IMG/VR virus record: IMGVR_UViG_3300010371_000028
Span: 62,001 to 126,000 of that record
Origin: a virus
Strand: one strand, 5' to 3'
Length of the DNA: 64,000 nucleotides
Below are positions 57,008-64,000 of the stretch, one piece after another (the stretch's first letter is position 1; each line of letters starts with the position of its first letter). The notes under the pieces are model-generated. The model had not been told where the DNA came from and made no database searches. It worked only from the letters and a program-made list of their open reading frames with translations. The position numbers and the translations under genes are program-made.

Positions 57008-57832
57008 ATGACCGTAGCAGCAGCAGCCGTCGATGGTGCACCAGAAGCCAAGAACAGCTTCGTCTACGTCATCGGCCACGACGGCAGCAACGTCGTGAAG
57101 ATCGGAAAGGCAGATGACCCCGTCTTCCGTCTCGGCACCATCCAGCGCATGTCGCCGGTCAAACTCGAGGAGCGCGCCCGATTCGACGGTGGTTACAGGC
57201 TTGAGACGGCACTCCACCGCAAGTTCAAACACCTCCGCATCCACGGTGAATGGTTCGATTTCGGAGGCCTTGACCCGCTAGCCGAAGTCAAGCGCGCTGT
57301 CGACGACATCCAGGCCGAGTGGGACGTAGAAAGCTACGAGACCTTCGAGGCCGAGTTTGAAGCCAGATCCCGCGCGGACGTCTTCCTCATCGAGGGACGC
57401 CTTCGCGTCATGCCGGACCGGAACGACGGCGGGTGGCGGTGCGTTGGCCGCAGCAACACGACCGGCGAGAGGCGACACTTCAGCAAGGGCAGATGCCTCA
57501 ACGACTTCGACGTCCGCCATGGCGACGACGTGGCAGCAGCGTTGTGGGTAATCCCTGGTCTCGGCATCGTTGACGGCTGGGATCTCGACGCCGGGGACGA
57601 GAAGATCCGCGAACGAGCACTGGGCCAGCTATGTCTTCGCCACTTTGAGACGCCCGTTGAATGCGCCGAACCTTGGGCGATCCGCCTCCCGTCCTGGGAG
57701 ATCTTCGATCCGAGACGGCATGCCCATCTGATCAGGCGATTTGGTCGGGGGGCTGGTCCAGCAGTGGCGCCGGGCTTCAAGAGTCTCGAGGGCGAGGTCT
57801 ACCAGTACGTGCTGGGCAACCTCCGGCGGTGA
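57008..57832 (+). CDS. GIY-YIG / T5orf172-type nuclease
   Basis: 274 residues. FVYVIGHDGSNVVKIGKADD holds the Y..I / VKIG core of the T5orf172 (Mug113) branch of GIY-YIG proteins; IQRMSPVKLEERARF and ETALHRKFKHLRIHGEWFD complete it, including the Arg and Glu positions. The rest (130-274) has no recognised domain. Such proteins are homing-like or antiviral nucleases. GAAGGAG lies 11 nt before the ATG. An upstream hairpin may limit expression. Confidence 0.75.
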   Translation: MTVAAAAVDGAPEAKNSFVYVIGHDGSNVVKIGKADDPVFRLGTIQRMSPVKLEERARFDGGYRLETALHRKFKHLRIHGEWFDFGGLDPLAEVKRAVDDIQAEWDVESYETFEAEFEARSRADVFLIEGRLRVMPDRNDGGWRCVGRSNTTGERRHFSKGRCLNDFDVRHGDDVAAALWVIPGLGIVDGWDLDAGDEKIRERALGQLCLRHFETPVECAEPWAIRLPSWEIFDPRRHAHLIRRFGRGAGPAVAPGFKSLEGEVYQYVLGNLRR

Positions 57833-57926
57833 AGGCGTTCCTGTGCACCTCGGCGAGCGGAGTATGGCACGAGTGCCTGACGGACCCGCTCGACGCCGTA
57901 GACGACGCGTAGGAGGCCAAAGCGAA

Positions 57927-57952
57927 CGGCCCCGAGCCGAAGCCCGGGGCCG
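57927..57952. terminator. Bidirectional terminator
   Basis: CGGCCCCG/CGGGGCCG with a 10-nt loop, between convergent genes ending at 57832 and 57991. Confidence 0.65.
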
Positions 57953-57990
57953 CCGCTGGCCGGTCGGTGGTTGGTGCCATAGCGATGCTC

Positions 57991-58374
57991 TCAGGCGTGG
58001 TCGTAGGGCGCGCATTCCACGCGGCCGAGCGCGTGCGCCCAGTAGGTGCCGCCCTTGGGGGCACCGTAGACATTGATCGTTGAACCACAGGTGCAGCGCG
58101 CGGCCGACGAGGTGTACTGGTGCTCGACGGTGGCGTGGATCAAGTCGGCGCACGCGGGGGCGTCCTGGAACATGCGCGGGCCGGCGACCGACTCGATGGC
58201 GTAGGGGTTGACGTCGTCGTAGCGGATGATGTTGCGACCGGTGCGCGGGTTGACGTGCCAGCTGTAGCCGCTGGCCTCGTAGTAGCGGGCGCGGCCGGGG
58301 AGGTAGTGCAGGTCCTCGTCGGCAACGATCTCGAAGGCGGTGAACGTCTGGCCTGCGGCCTTCATGGTGGTCAT
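57991..58374 (-). CDS. Hypothetical protein divergent from HTH copy 2
   Basis: 127 residues. ADEDLHYLPGRARYYEASGY, FQDAPACADLIHATVEHQYT and CTCGSTINVYGAPKGG. It has its own strong promoter at 58426-58454. Function unknown. Confidence 0.65.
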   Translation of the reverse strand: MTTMKAAGQTFTAFEIVADEDLHYLPGRARYYEASGYSWHVNPRTGRNIIRYDDVNPYAIESVAGPRMFQDAPACADLIHATVEHQYTSSAARCTCGSTINVYGAPKGGTYWAHALGRVECAPYDHA

Positions 58375-58425
58375 AGTCGGCTCCCTCGGCTTGATACTTA
58401 GTAGTCACTCCGTGCTCTAGGTACG

Positions 58426-58476
58426 AGATTACGGCCCGCGCTATACCTTGTCAACACTCCATGCGTAAGGAATACT
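58426..58476. promoter_or_regulatory. Divergent promoters, copy 2 of the cassette
   Basis: Leftward: TTGACA (58449-58454), 17-nt spacer, TAATCT (58426-58431) for the gene at 57991. Rightward: TTGTCA (58448-58453), 16 nt, GAATAC (58470-58475) for the HTH gene. The layout and the CCTTGTCAACA...GGAATACTC core match 32919-32953. Confidence 0.7.
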
Positions 58477-58483
58477 CGTGAGC

Positions 58484-58738
58484 ATGGACAAACTGCTCAC
58501 CACCGCCGACGTGGCGAACCTCCTCGGCGTGAAGCCCGCGACGATCCGCCTCTACCGCACGTCGTCACGCCCCGGAGGCCGATACGAGCAGCACCCCTTC
58601 CCCGAGCCCGATAGCCATGTGGGCATCAACCCGGTATGGCTCGCAGGGCGGGAGGAAGAGATCCTCAAGTGGGCAATGACGCGGATCGGCAAGGGCGTGG
58701 GCGGCGGCAAGCCGGCGCACAAGACGGCCACCGAGTAG
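58484..58738 (+). CDS. HTH protein, copy 2 of a duplicated cassette
   Basis: 84 residues from ATG 58484 (GTG at 58478 also in frame). LLTTADVANLLGVKPATIRL then YRTSSRPGGRYEQHPFPEPD, about half identical to the protein at 32643. The promoter's -10 lies 7-8 nt before the ATG, so the transcript may be leaderless. Probably a repressor or activator acting on its own divergent promoter. Confidence 0.75.
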   Translation: MDKLLTTADVANLLGVKPATIRLYRTSSRPGGRYEQHPFPEPDSHVGINPVWLAGREEEILKWAMTRIGKGVGGGKPAHKTATE

Positions 58739-59043
58739 CCCAGTCGTTGCGATGCTTCCGCCGCGCCCGTTACCACGCCCTGCTACCGTGGAACCGCTCC
58801 CCAAGAAAGACCGAGTGGCGAGAAGAGACCTGTCTACCTCGCCCGCAAGCCTTGTCGATAGCAGCGCAGAAACTGCCGTAGACGTCGAGGCCCGTAGTAC
58901 CTGGAACAGGGTGCGGGGAGCGCTCAAAGCTCGACGCGCCTCGTACGCTGCATTCGTGCCTTCGGCCAGGCGCGCGAGAAGGCCCCGCCCGCGGTCCAAC
59001 CGGGAGGGGCCGTCTCGTTGCACGGATCGGCGGCGGCCGGAGA
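58739..59043. other. Gap with a terminator hairpin only
   Basis: No convincing gene on either strand. GGCCCC (58982) and GGGGCC (59007) close an imperfect hairpin with a leftward TT-rich exit, a terminator for the gene ending at 59044. CTACCGTGG recurs at about 58787 and 59356 but its meaning is unknown. Confidence 0.45.
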
Positions 59044-59292
59044 CTACCTGCCGACAGCCGCAGCGGTCGCCTGGAACAGCCCCGGGTGGTCGGCTGGCCA
59101 GAACGGCTTGCCATCGAGCCCGTGGCGTTCCGCGTAGTCCGCGAAGCCGGGAAGGAGCGCTGCGGTCAGCTCCGCCAGCAACGACGGGATGCCGCACGAG
59201 CAGCCGTTCGCACAGAGATCCCCGTGAATCTGCCGGCGGTCCAAGAACGCCGCTGCGAGAGACTCGGCGAGGCCCTTCGACAACTGATCCAC
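59044..59292 (-). CDS. Hypothetical protein
   Basis: 82 residues. LSKGLAESLAAAFLDRRQIH, CANGCSCG (possible zinc half-site), then a helical domain (SLLAELTAALLPGFADYAER). Short transcription unit bracketed by terminators. Function unknown. Confidence 0.6.
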   Translation of the reverse strand: MDQLSKGLAESLAAAFLDRRQIHGDLCANGCSCGIPSLLAELTAALLPGFADYAERHGLDGKPFWPADHPGLFQATAAAVGR

Positions 59293-59430
59293 GGGTAGGT
59301 TCTATCGCAGATCGCTCCGATTCGGCGGAAACGCAACGCAATCGCAGCCACCGCGCTACCGTGGATACAGCGGCCCTGACTCTCCCCCCGGTCGGGCCCG
59401 CCACCGCACAACCCCGCTGACCACTCGCGG

Positions 59431-59469
59431 GACCGCCGCCCCGGCCGTCGTGCTCGGCCCGGGGCGGTC
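59431..59469 (-). terminator. Terminator hairpin
   Basis: Near-perfect CGCCCCGGCC/GGCCCGGGGCG stem directly after the stop of the gene at 59476. Confidence 0.65.
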
Positions 59470-59475
59470 GTGCGT

Positions 59476-60237
59476 TCAGCGCGCCGCCACCTCGTCAGGC
59501 GCGGGACGCTTCTTCCCGGTCAGCAGCATGCTTAACGCGCCACGCGTATAGCCCACCTCGGCAGCGAGCGCGGTCACGGACTCGCCGGAATGCCGCCGCG
59601 CACTCAACTCGGCGACCTGCGACACGGTCAGGCACTTACGCCCGAAGTTGTCCGTCCCGGCCCGGGAGAACAAGCGCCGGTCCGGTGGCATCTGGCGTGG
59701 GGTCTCGTGCTCGTGCCACAGCTCGCGCACGGACGCGCGGGCCTTGCTCAGCCGGGACGCGTAACCGCTCTGCGTCAGCCCGAGTGCTGCAGCGGCCGTG
59801 TCATGGTCGTCCGTGGCGGCCAGGACCCGCAGCACCTGCTGGTGATGCTCGGCGACGGACGGCCAGATCTGTGCGAGGGCGACCCGGGCGGTGACGCGCT
59901 CGTCGAACGGCTCCCGGTCCACGCCGCGCCAGAACACCTGGAAGCGACCCATCCCGCCCGCGCCGGCACCGTAGTCGTTGCTGTCCCAGCCGGCGTGGTG
60001 CATCTCGGCGCGTACGTAGAGGTCCACGGCGGTGGTCGCTGCCCGCAGCAGGTCCGGGCGGGTTGGCTGTTCCTCGGCGGTGAGGACGTGTTCGACGATC
60101 GCGTGCCACATCACCGCGTACCTCTCGTCCGCGTCTGCCGCGGTGTGCCAGCGGGATGTGGCGAACGCGGTCCGGGTGAGGCGTTCGATGTCTGCGAGGG
60201 TGTAGCCGTGGCGGATCTCGTCTCGGTCCGCGTTCAC
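59476..60237 (-). CDS. Sigma-factor-like regulator with C-terminal HTH
   Basis: 253 residues from GTG 60237. The middle (AEHHQQVLRVLAATDDHDTA then AAALGLTQSGYASRLSKARA) resembles sigma-70 region 4, and the C-terminus (LTVSQVAELSARRHSGESVT then ALAAEVGYTRGALSMLLTGK) is a second HTH. Region 2 is not evident, so it may act as a DNA-binding regulator rather than a sigma factor. Coupled to the next upstream gene by a GTGA overlap. Confidence 0.6.
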   Translation of the reverse strand: MNADRDEIRHGYTLADIERLTRTAFATSRWHTAADADERYAVMWHAIVEHVLTAEEQPTRPDLLRAATTAVDLYVRAEMHHAGWDSNDYGAGAGGMGRFQVFWRGVDREPFDERVTARVALAQIWPSVAEHHQQVLRVLAATDDHDTAAAALGLTQSGYASRLSKARASVRELWHEHETPRQMPPDRRLFSRAGTDNFGRKCLTVSQVAELSARRHSGESVTALAAEVGYTRGALSMLLTGKKRPAPDEVAAR

Positions 60238-60635
60238 GGGTCGCGCCCTTCGAGCGCGTCGTGCAGTGCCTGCATCGGCAGGGTCTTGCGCTTGCGGTCG
60301 TAGAGTGCCCACAGCCGCTTGACCATGGCCCGGGTGGGCGCCTCCTGGGCCGCGTGGTGCTCGGTAATCCGGCGCTTCTCGTCCTGCGCTGCAAACCGCT
60401 CGTACTCGAGGCCCGCGAGGCACATGGCGACCGCGGCTGCGGTGTCCGCCGGCGTCCGGCTGCCGTCGAGCACGAGCGCAACGATGTCCCGGGACCGGTC
60501 GGTCAAGTCCCATTTGACCTGGGCAAGGATGTCGTCGATGGCTACCGTGGTCTTGCGGGTGTCGTCGCGTGGCGCGTCGGGATCCTCGCCGTGCTCCAGC
60601 GTGGCGAGTTGCTGACGGCTGTATCCGTAGGTCAC
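60234..60635 (-). CDS. Hypothetical protein
   Basis: 133 residues, GTG start. Helical (DDILAQVKWDLTDRSRDIVA, AAVAMCLAGLEYERFAAQDE) with a basic end. Coupled to both neighbours in a five-gene leftward run. Function unknown. Confidence 0.6.
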   Translation of the reverse strand: MTYGYSRQQLATLEHGEDPDAPRDDTRKTTVAIDDILAQVKWDLTDRSRDIVALVLDGSRTPADTAAAVAMCLAGLEYERFAAQDEKRRITEHHAAQEAPTRAMVKRLWALYDRKRKTLPMQALHDALEGRDP

Positions 60636-60982
60636 GGTCGTTCCTTTCGTTCGATCAGCCACGCCTCGATCGTGGCCAGGTCCGTCGCGTCCGGCATGTA
60701 ACCATTCCGCAAGCGAGACAGGACGCTGAACGCCACGCCGGCCTGGGACGCCATGCGGAAGGAAGACATCCGCTCCCGTCGCAGCATCGCGTATAGCCGC
60801 CCCCACAGCGCCACGGCAGCCGGATCCGGCGGGTGCTCGGCCGCCCTCCTCGCCCGGGCCGCAGCAACCACCTCGCCGAGCGCCGCGACCGCCTCCGGGC
60901 CCATCGGGTCAGCGCCACGCACACGGATCGGCTCGCCCGACGGCAGCAGCACCGGGCGGCAGGAGTCGCCGGGCTCAGGCAT
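60632..60982 (-). CDS. XRE-like HTH protein
   Basis: 116 residues. LYAMLRRERMSSFRMASQAG then VAFSVLSRLRNGYMPDATDL is a Cro/cI-type HTH, C-terminal. The N-terminus is Ala/Arg-rich. Probably a regulator of the same run. Overlaps neighbours. Confidence 0.65.
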   Translation of the reverse strand: MPEPGDSCRPVLLPSGEPIRVRGADPMGPEAVAALGEVVAAARARRAAEHPPDPAAVALWGRLYAMLRRERMSSFRMASQAGVAFSVLSRLRNGYMPDATDLATIEAWLIERKERP

Positions 60983-61346
60983 CGTCCACCTCGCTGTAGA
61001 CCTTCTCCATCGCCAGCCGGTAGACCTCCGGGCCGTAGTGCAGCAGGCCCTTGCCCAACCGGTCCTCGACGATCGGCCCCAGGATGCGCTCAGCCGCCGC
61101 CTTGTCGACGCCGAGCGTGTGGGCGCGGGCGAAGAACTCCTCGCGCTCCACGATGGCTTTGAGCGCGTCCGGATATAGGTGCGCGGCCATCAGGTTTGCG
61201 CCTGCCGCCCGAAGTGCGCCGAGCGACGGGCCAGGCATCGACTCGATCGACTCGTCCGCCCCGCAGTTGCAGGAACCCGAGCAGCCGCCGTCCTGCGCGC
61301 ATGGGGAGAGCAGCGAACGGCAGCACCAGGACTCGTGGTCAGCCAC
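60975..61346 (-). CDS. Hypothetical protein with Cys-rich N-terminus
   Basis: 123 residues. CCRSLLSPCAQDGGCSGSCNC holds seven or more Cys within 25 residues, a likely metal site. The rest is helical (LKAIVEREEFFARAHTLGVD). Function unknown. Confidence 0.6.
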   Translation of the reverse strand: MADHESWCCRSLLSPCAQDGGCSGSCNCGADESIESMPGPSLGALRAAGANLMAAHLYPDALKAIVEREEFFARAHTLGVDKAAAERILGPIVEDRLGKGLLHYGPEVYRLAMEKVYSEVDDA

Positions 61347-61548
61347 GACGACCGCCGAAGCTGAGCCGCGCCGCCAGCGCGATGACCCCGACCGCCGCGA
61401 AGCAGTAGACAATGCCCGCGACCGAACGGACCGTGCCATGAGTCCCGAGCGCGACACCGAACGCGGCTAGCGCCACCGGCAGCAGCGCCAGCAGTACGAC
61501 ACCGCGCCAGCCAGAGCGGGTAGCGGAACGCGCGAGGCGGCTACTCAT
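61339..61548 (-). CDS. Small two-span membrane protein
   Basis: 69 residues. Spans near 15-35 (VVLLALLPVALAAFGVAL) and 45-62 (IVYCFAAVGVIALAARL), basic ends. Could be a small envelope or immunity protein; not recognised. Overlaps neighbours. Confidence 0.6.
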   Translation of the reverse strand: MSSRLARSATRSGWRGVVLLALLPVALAAFGVALGTHGTVRSVAGIVYCFAAVGVIALAARLSFGGRRG

Positions 61549-61891
61549 CGTCTTCCTCCTCGAGTCCGCGCGCGTCGAACGCGCGCCACGCCGGGTACAG
61601 GTCGGAGAACTCGCGCAGGTCGTGCAGCGCGTCCCGGAACACGCGGCCATCCGGCAGCATGTCGGCCTTGCCGCCGCCGGCCTGCCATACGCCATGTGCG
61701 AACGCCGCAACCGCGGTCTCCCGGATCATCCGGGCGAGGTACGCGGCCAGGTGCTCGTCGTCGGCAAACGCCTCGATAAACCCGGCCATCTGCCGCTCGA
61801 GGGCCGGGTAGGCCTCGGCGATCTCCTGCTGGCGCTGTTTGTCCCGCGTGTCGAAGTATGCGTTGAGCATGGCCGGGGTCACGTCAGGCAT
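61541..61891 (-). CDS. Hypothetical protein
   Basis: 116 residues from ATG 61891. Helical (QQEIAEAYPALERQMAGFIE, AAYLARMIRETAVAAFAHGV) with a very acidic end (EEEDDE). Function unknown. Confidence 0.6.
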   Translation of the reverse strand: MPDVTPAMLNAYFDTRDKQRQQEIAEAYPALERQMAGFIEAFADDEHLAAYLARMIRETAVAAFAHGVWQAGGGKADMLPDGRVFRDALHDLREFSDLYPAWRAFDARGLEEEDDE

Positions 61892-61893
61892 CG

Positions 61894-62097
61894 TCAGCTC
61901 CGGCGTTCGTTCGTTGCGGCGAGGTAGAGCGCCCCGAGCCAGCCGAAGACCTTCTCGGCCGGGGCGCCGTGATCGAGCATCTGTGCGGCGGCCAGTTCGT
62001 ACGTCCGCTGGTTGCTGTCGAACGACCAGCCCCACCGGCCGGGGATCCGCTCGATGTACTCACGGACGTCGTCGGGCAGCTTGGGTGCGGTATCCAT
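61894..62097 (-). CDS. Hypothetical protein
   Basis: 67 residues. LPDDVREYIERIPGRWGWSF, then QMLDHGAPAEKVFGWLGALY. GAAGGAG precedes ATG 62097. Function unknown. Confidence 0.6.
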   Translation of the reverse strand: MDTAPKLPDDVREYIERIPGRWGWSFDSNQRTYELAAAQMLDHGAPAEKVFGWLGALYLAATNERRS

Positions 62098-62154
62098 GCG
62101 TCTCCTTCGGGGATGGCCGGGGCCCGTAGACCCCGGCCGGGCAAGTGCGGTCGG

Positions 62155-62700
62155 TCAGAAAGGCGGTGCCTCGTCGTATCCTGCGCGCCCGCCACCGGTC
62201 GCCCACGGGTCGTCCTGCGGAGCCGGGCCGGACTGCTGCCCACCGGAGCGCTGCACGCCACCGGACTGGCCCCAGTTACCGCCGCCGTTGCCGCCCGAGT
62301 TGCCCTGGCCGCTGTTGCCGCCACCGGAGCCACCGCCGCGCTGCGCCTTGGTGACCTTCGCCGTCGCGAACCGCAGCGTCGGGCCCACGTCCTCCACGTC
62401 GAGCTCGATCACGGTCCGCTGCTGGCCGTCCTTCTCGTACGACCGCTGCTTGAGCCGGCCCGACACGATGACCTGCATGCCTTTGGTGAGCGATTCCGCA
62501 ACGTTCTCAGCGTATTGACGCCAGACCGAGCACGACATGAAGAGGCTCTCACCGTCGGTCCAAGCGTTCGTGGTCTTGTCGAACGTGCGGGGCGTCGAGG
62601 CGATGCGGAAGCTGGCGACCGCCGCGCCGGACTGGGTGAATCGGAGTTCGGGATCCGCCACCAGCGTCCCGATCATCGTCGTGACTGTCTCTCCGGCCAA
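62155..62700 (-). CDS. ssb: Single-stranded DNA-binding protein
   Basis: 181 residues. OB fold at 1-110 ([56 protein letters not shown]), a Gly/Asn/Gln-rich linker and the acidic tail ending DEAPPF that binds partner proteins. It coats single-stranded DNA at the fork. Together with DnaB and the initiator it forms the replication set. Confidence 0.95.
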   Translation of the reverse strand: MAGETVTTMIGTLVADPELRFTQSGAAVASFRIASTPRTFDKTTNAWTDGESLFMSCSVWRQYAENVAESLTKGMQVIVSGRLKQRSYEKDGQQRTVIELDVEDVGPTLRFATAKVTKAQRGGGSGGGNSGQGNSGGNGGGNWGQSGGVQRSGGQQSGPAPQDDPWATGGGRAGYDEAPPF

Positions 62701-62728
62701 TGTGATCTCTCCTTAGGTAGTTCGATGG

Positions 62729-62941
62729 TCAGTTCGCGCCATTGATGGCGCGGATCCGCCGCCGGATCTCGGCGCGCGAGTTCTTCAAAGACCGCGGACA
62801 CGACGGCGTACCCGCGATCACAGCCACGGTCCGGCCCTGATACGTGACCCGCCAATGGTGCTTGCGGGTGCGTGTTACCTCGCAGCCGAGCGACCGCGCC
62901 CACCTGATCAGCGGGCGCGCCGCAGCGTTGCGGGACGTCAC
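62729..62941 (-). CDS. HicA-like small protein
   Basis: 70 residues, GTG start. GCEVTRTRKHHWRVTYQGRT then SLKNSRAEIRRRIR recalls the dsRBD-like HicA fold with its basic helix and active-site His. HicA is an mRNA interferase, but no HicB partner is seen next to it, so toxin action is only a possibility. Confidence 0.55.
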   Translation of the reverse strand: MTSRNAAARPLIRWARSLGCEVTRTRKHHWRVTYQGRTVAVIAGTPSCPRSLKNSRAEIRRRIRAINGAN

Positions 62942-63240
62942 GGCTTGTCCCGCTCGGCGAGCAGCCGATCCCGGTCCTGTTCGATCTCGGTAGCGACCCG
63001 CTTCCAGTGGTCGCCGCGCTCGGACTCCAGCGCGCGGATCAGCGGCGCGAGGACGCCGACCGCGATCGTCAGGCTCACGCCCAGATCCCACTGGTCGGCC
63101 TTATATCCACTCGCGCAGGCGTCCGGCCAGCCGTCGCACAGGCACAGGTCCTCGTGGTACGCGTCGTTGATCGCCTTGTTGACCGCCTCAGTCCACTCCT
63201 CGGGGACAGCCGGGACGTCGCGGCCGGGAACGATGCTCAT
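62938..63240 (-). CDS. Hypothetical protein
   Basis: 100 residues from ATG 63240. EWTEAVNKAINDAYHEDLCL, then LGVSLTIAVGVLAPLIRALE, hydrophobic stretch, and a charged C-terminal helix. Cys in CLCDGW...CASG. Function unknown. Confidence 0.6.
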   Translation of the reverse strand: MSIVPGRDVPAVPEEWTEAVNKAINDAYHEDLCLCDGWPDACASGYKADQWDLGVSLTIAVGVLAPLIRALESERGDHWKRVATEIEQDRDRLLAERDKP

Positions 63241-63244
63241 CGGC

Positions 63245-63700
63245 TCATCCCCACCACGACGCGACCCACCAGCCGGGCTGATTCTCACCCGGCGGCGCCT
63301 CGATGCCCTGCGACTCCAGGAACGCGTCCAGCCGCGGCTTCCACGCCGGGTCCACGTCGATCGAGGTCACCGGACGCGGGCTGCCACGCCACGCAGTGGT
63401 CTTCGTGCCGGGGATGAACAGGAGCGGCATCGGGCAGCCGTCGGAACAATGCGAGTCCCAGTCGACCCCCAACTCCTCCTCGACCTGCTTCTCCAACTCG
63501 CGGTACGCGGCGAATTCGGACTCGTGGGCCGCCGCGTAGGTGCGGTAGTTGCTGCCATCCGGGCAGCCGTCCCACGGGTCGGCGTGGCCGCGTTCGGCGA
63601 GGATCGCCTTGACGGTCTCGCTCATGTCGGTGCCGAACTCGGTGTCTTCGTCGTCCCAGCAGTAGCCGTAGAAGACGTATGCATCGGTGGACTGGCCCAT
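63245..63700 (-). CDS. Hypothetical protein
   Basis: 151 residues. AYVFYGYCWDDEDTEF, then ELEKQVEEELGVDWDSHCSD and LLFIPGTKTTAWRGSPRPVT. The YVFYG(Y/F)C.DE opening recurs in short actinophage proteins. Function unknown. Confidence 0.6.
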   Translation of the reverse strand: MGQSTDAYVFYGYCWDDEDTEFGTDMSETVKAILAERGHADPWDGCPDGSNYRTYAAAHESEFAAYRELEKQVEEELGVDWDSHCSDGCPMPLLFIPGTKTTAWRGSPRPVTSIDVDPAWKPRLDAFLESQGIEAPPGENQPGWWVASWWG

Positions 63701-63701
63701 C

Positions 63702-63935
63702 TCAGGCCTCCTTGATCTCGTAGCTGATGATGATTTCGTCGTCGCCGACGTGGAACCGGATCAGATCGTCGGACGGCTCGGAGCCCTCAGGGATTCGGCC
63801 CGCGTCGCGCAACTCCCGCTCGGCCTGGCCGTAGGCCTGGAACACCTGCGCCCAGTCCGCGCCGAACGGTGCCGGTGCCGGGACGGTCCACTCGACGGTC
63901 CGGGTGACGCGCTCACGGCGCGACCAGGTGGCCAT
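63702..63935 (-). CDS. Small hypothetical protein
   Basis: 77 residues. TWSRRERVTRTVEWTVPAPA, then LIRFHVGDDEIIISYEIKEA, beta-rich; the ATG overlaps the stop of the gene further right (TGATG). Function unknown. Confidence 0.6.
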   Translation of the reverse strand: MATWSRRERVTRTVEWTVPAPAPFGADWAQVFQAYGQAERELRDAGRIPEGSEPSDDLIRFHVGDDEIIISYEIKEA

Positions 63936-64000
63936 CAGGCGTTGTCCTCTCTGGCAGGACCCCAGGCGAGCCGCGCCTCCTCGTGCGCCACGGTCCGGCC
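63935..64000 (-). CDS. Partial gene, cut by right edge
   Basis: The last 21 codons of a leftward gene (GRTVAHEEARLAWGPAREDN ending in Ala) run in from the right edge. Nothing more can be said. It shows that the leftward run continues beyond the window. Confidence 0.5.
   Translation of the reverse strand, partial: GRTVAHEEARLAWGPAREDNA

Noticed and set aside
1-64000. CRISPR arrays and insertion sequences
   Set aside because: No regular direct repeats with unique spacers and no transposase motif was seen. The repeats found are palindromic iterons, the heptamer array and fibre repeats.
1-64000. Integrase or recombinase for the element
   Set aside because: No tyrosine recombinase (R-H-R-Y) or serine integrase catalytic motif was seen in any plausible gene; Xis-like HTH proteins alone are not evidence.

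Overview
The window is a high-GC actinomycete accessory replicon. GTG starts are common, genes overlap by ATGA/GTGA/TGATG, and several families are typical of filamentous actinomycetes: DUF397, DUF6221, DUF2637, KorSA-like GntR and TraB-type translocase. Genus cannot be told. It combines dsDNA-phage packaging and tail genes, a TraB-type mycelial-conjugation module and its own replication genes, so the best overall reading is a phage-plasmid (or an integrated form of one). No integrase, capsid or plasmid-partition gene is visible, and both ends of the window cut through genes, so the element continues on both sides.

Layout. (1) 0-11.6 kb, leftward: small DNA-binding and nucleotidyltransferase-like proteins, a tRNA, many small hypothetical proteins, a papain-like peptidase, a repeat-built tail fibre, small and large terminase, and a portal protein cut by the left edge. 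(2) 11.6-20.2 kb, leftward: a zinc-rich protein, a DUF6221 protein, a YdjM-like membrane protein, and the transfer module (TraB translocase, multispan membrane proteins, DUF2637 protein). A dense array of a CGTGTCG heptamer crosses two transfer genes and is a candidate cis-acting transfer site. (3) 20.2-25.1 kb: a helix-turn-helix gene read rightward and a leftward run of small genes, an HATPase anti-sigma-like protein, a tRNA-like element, an Xis/MerR-like HTH protein and a KorSA-like GntR repressor with operator-like repeats. (4) 25.2-27.5 kb, rightward: a replication initiator gene with four perfect 23-bp palindromes spaced 61-62 bp plus an AT-rich stretch inside it, then DnaB. This is a lambda-O-like arrangement with the origin inside the initiator gene. 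(5) 27.6-55.2 kb, mostly rightward: a lipoprotein and about 50 tightly overlapping small genes, many with zinc ribbons. They include a Thg1-like tRNA 3'-5' polymerase, a zinc-ribbon DnaQ-type exonuclease, RNase AS, XRE regulators with a DUF397 partner, and a second HATPase. (6) 55.2-64 kb: cold-shock protein, GIY-YIG nuclease, a second copy of the HTH/divergent-promoter cassette, a sigma/HTH-like regulator, SSB and more small genes, mostly leftward.

How it fits together: initiator, internal origin, DnaB and SSB would replicate the element. The GntR, XRE and HTH proteins would control replication, transfer and early genes. TraB and the membrane proteins would move dsDNA between hyphae, while terminase, portal and fibre would package and deliver it. 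Thg1, the tRNA and the tRNA-like elements suggest tRNA repair or tRNA-like RNA biology. Most small genes have no recognisable function. Functions given here are read from motifs in the sequence and were not checked by database search.
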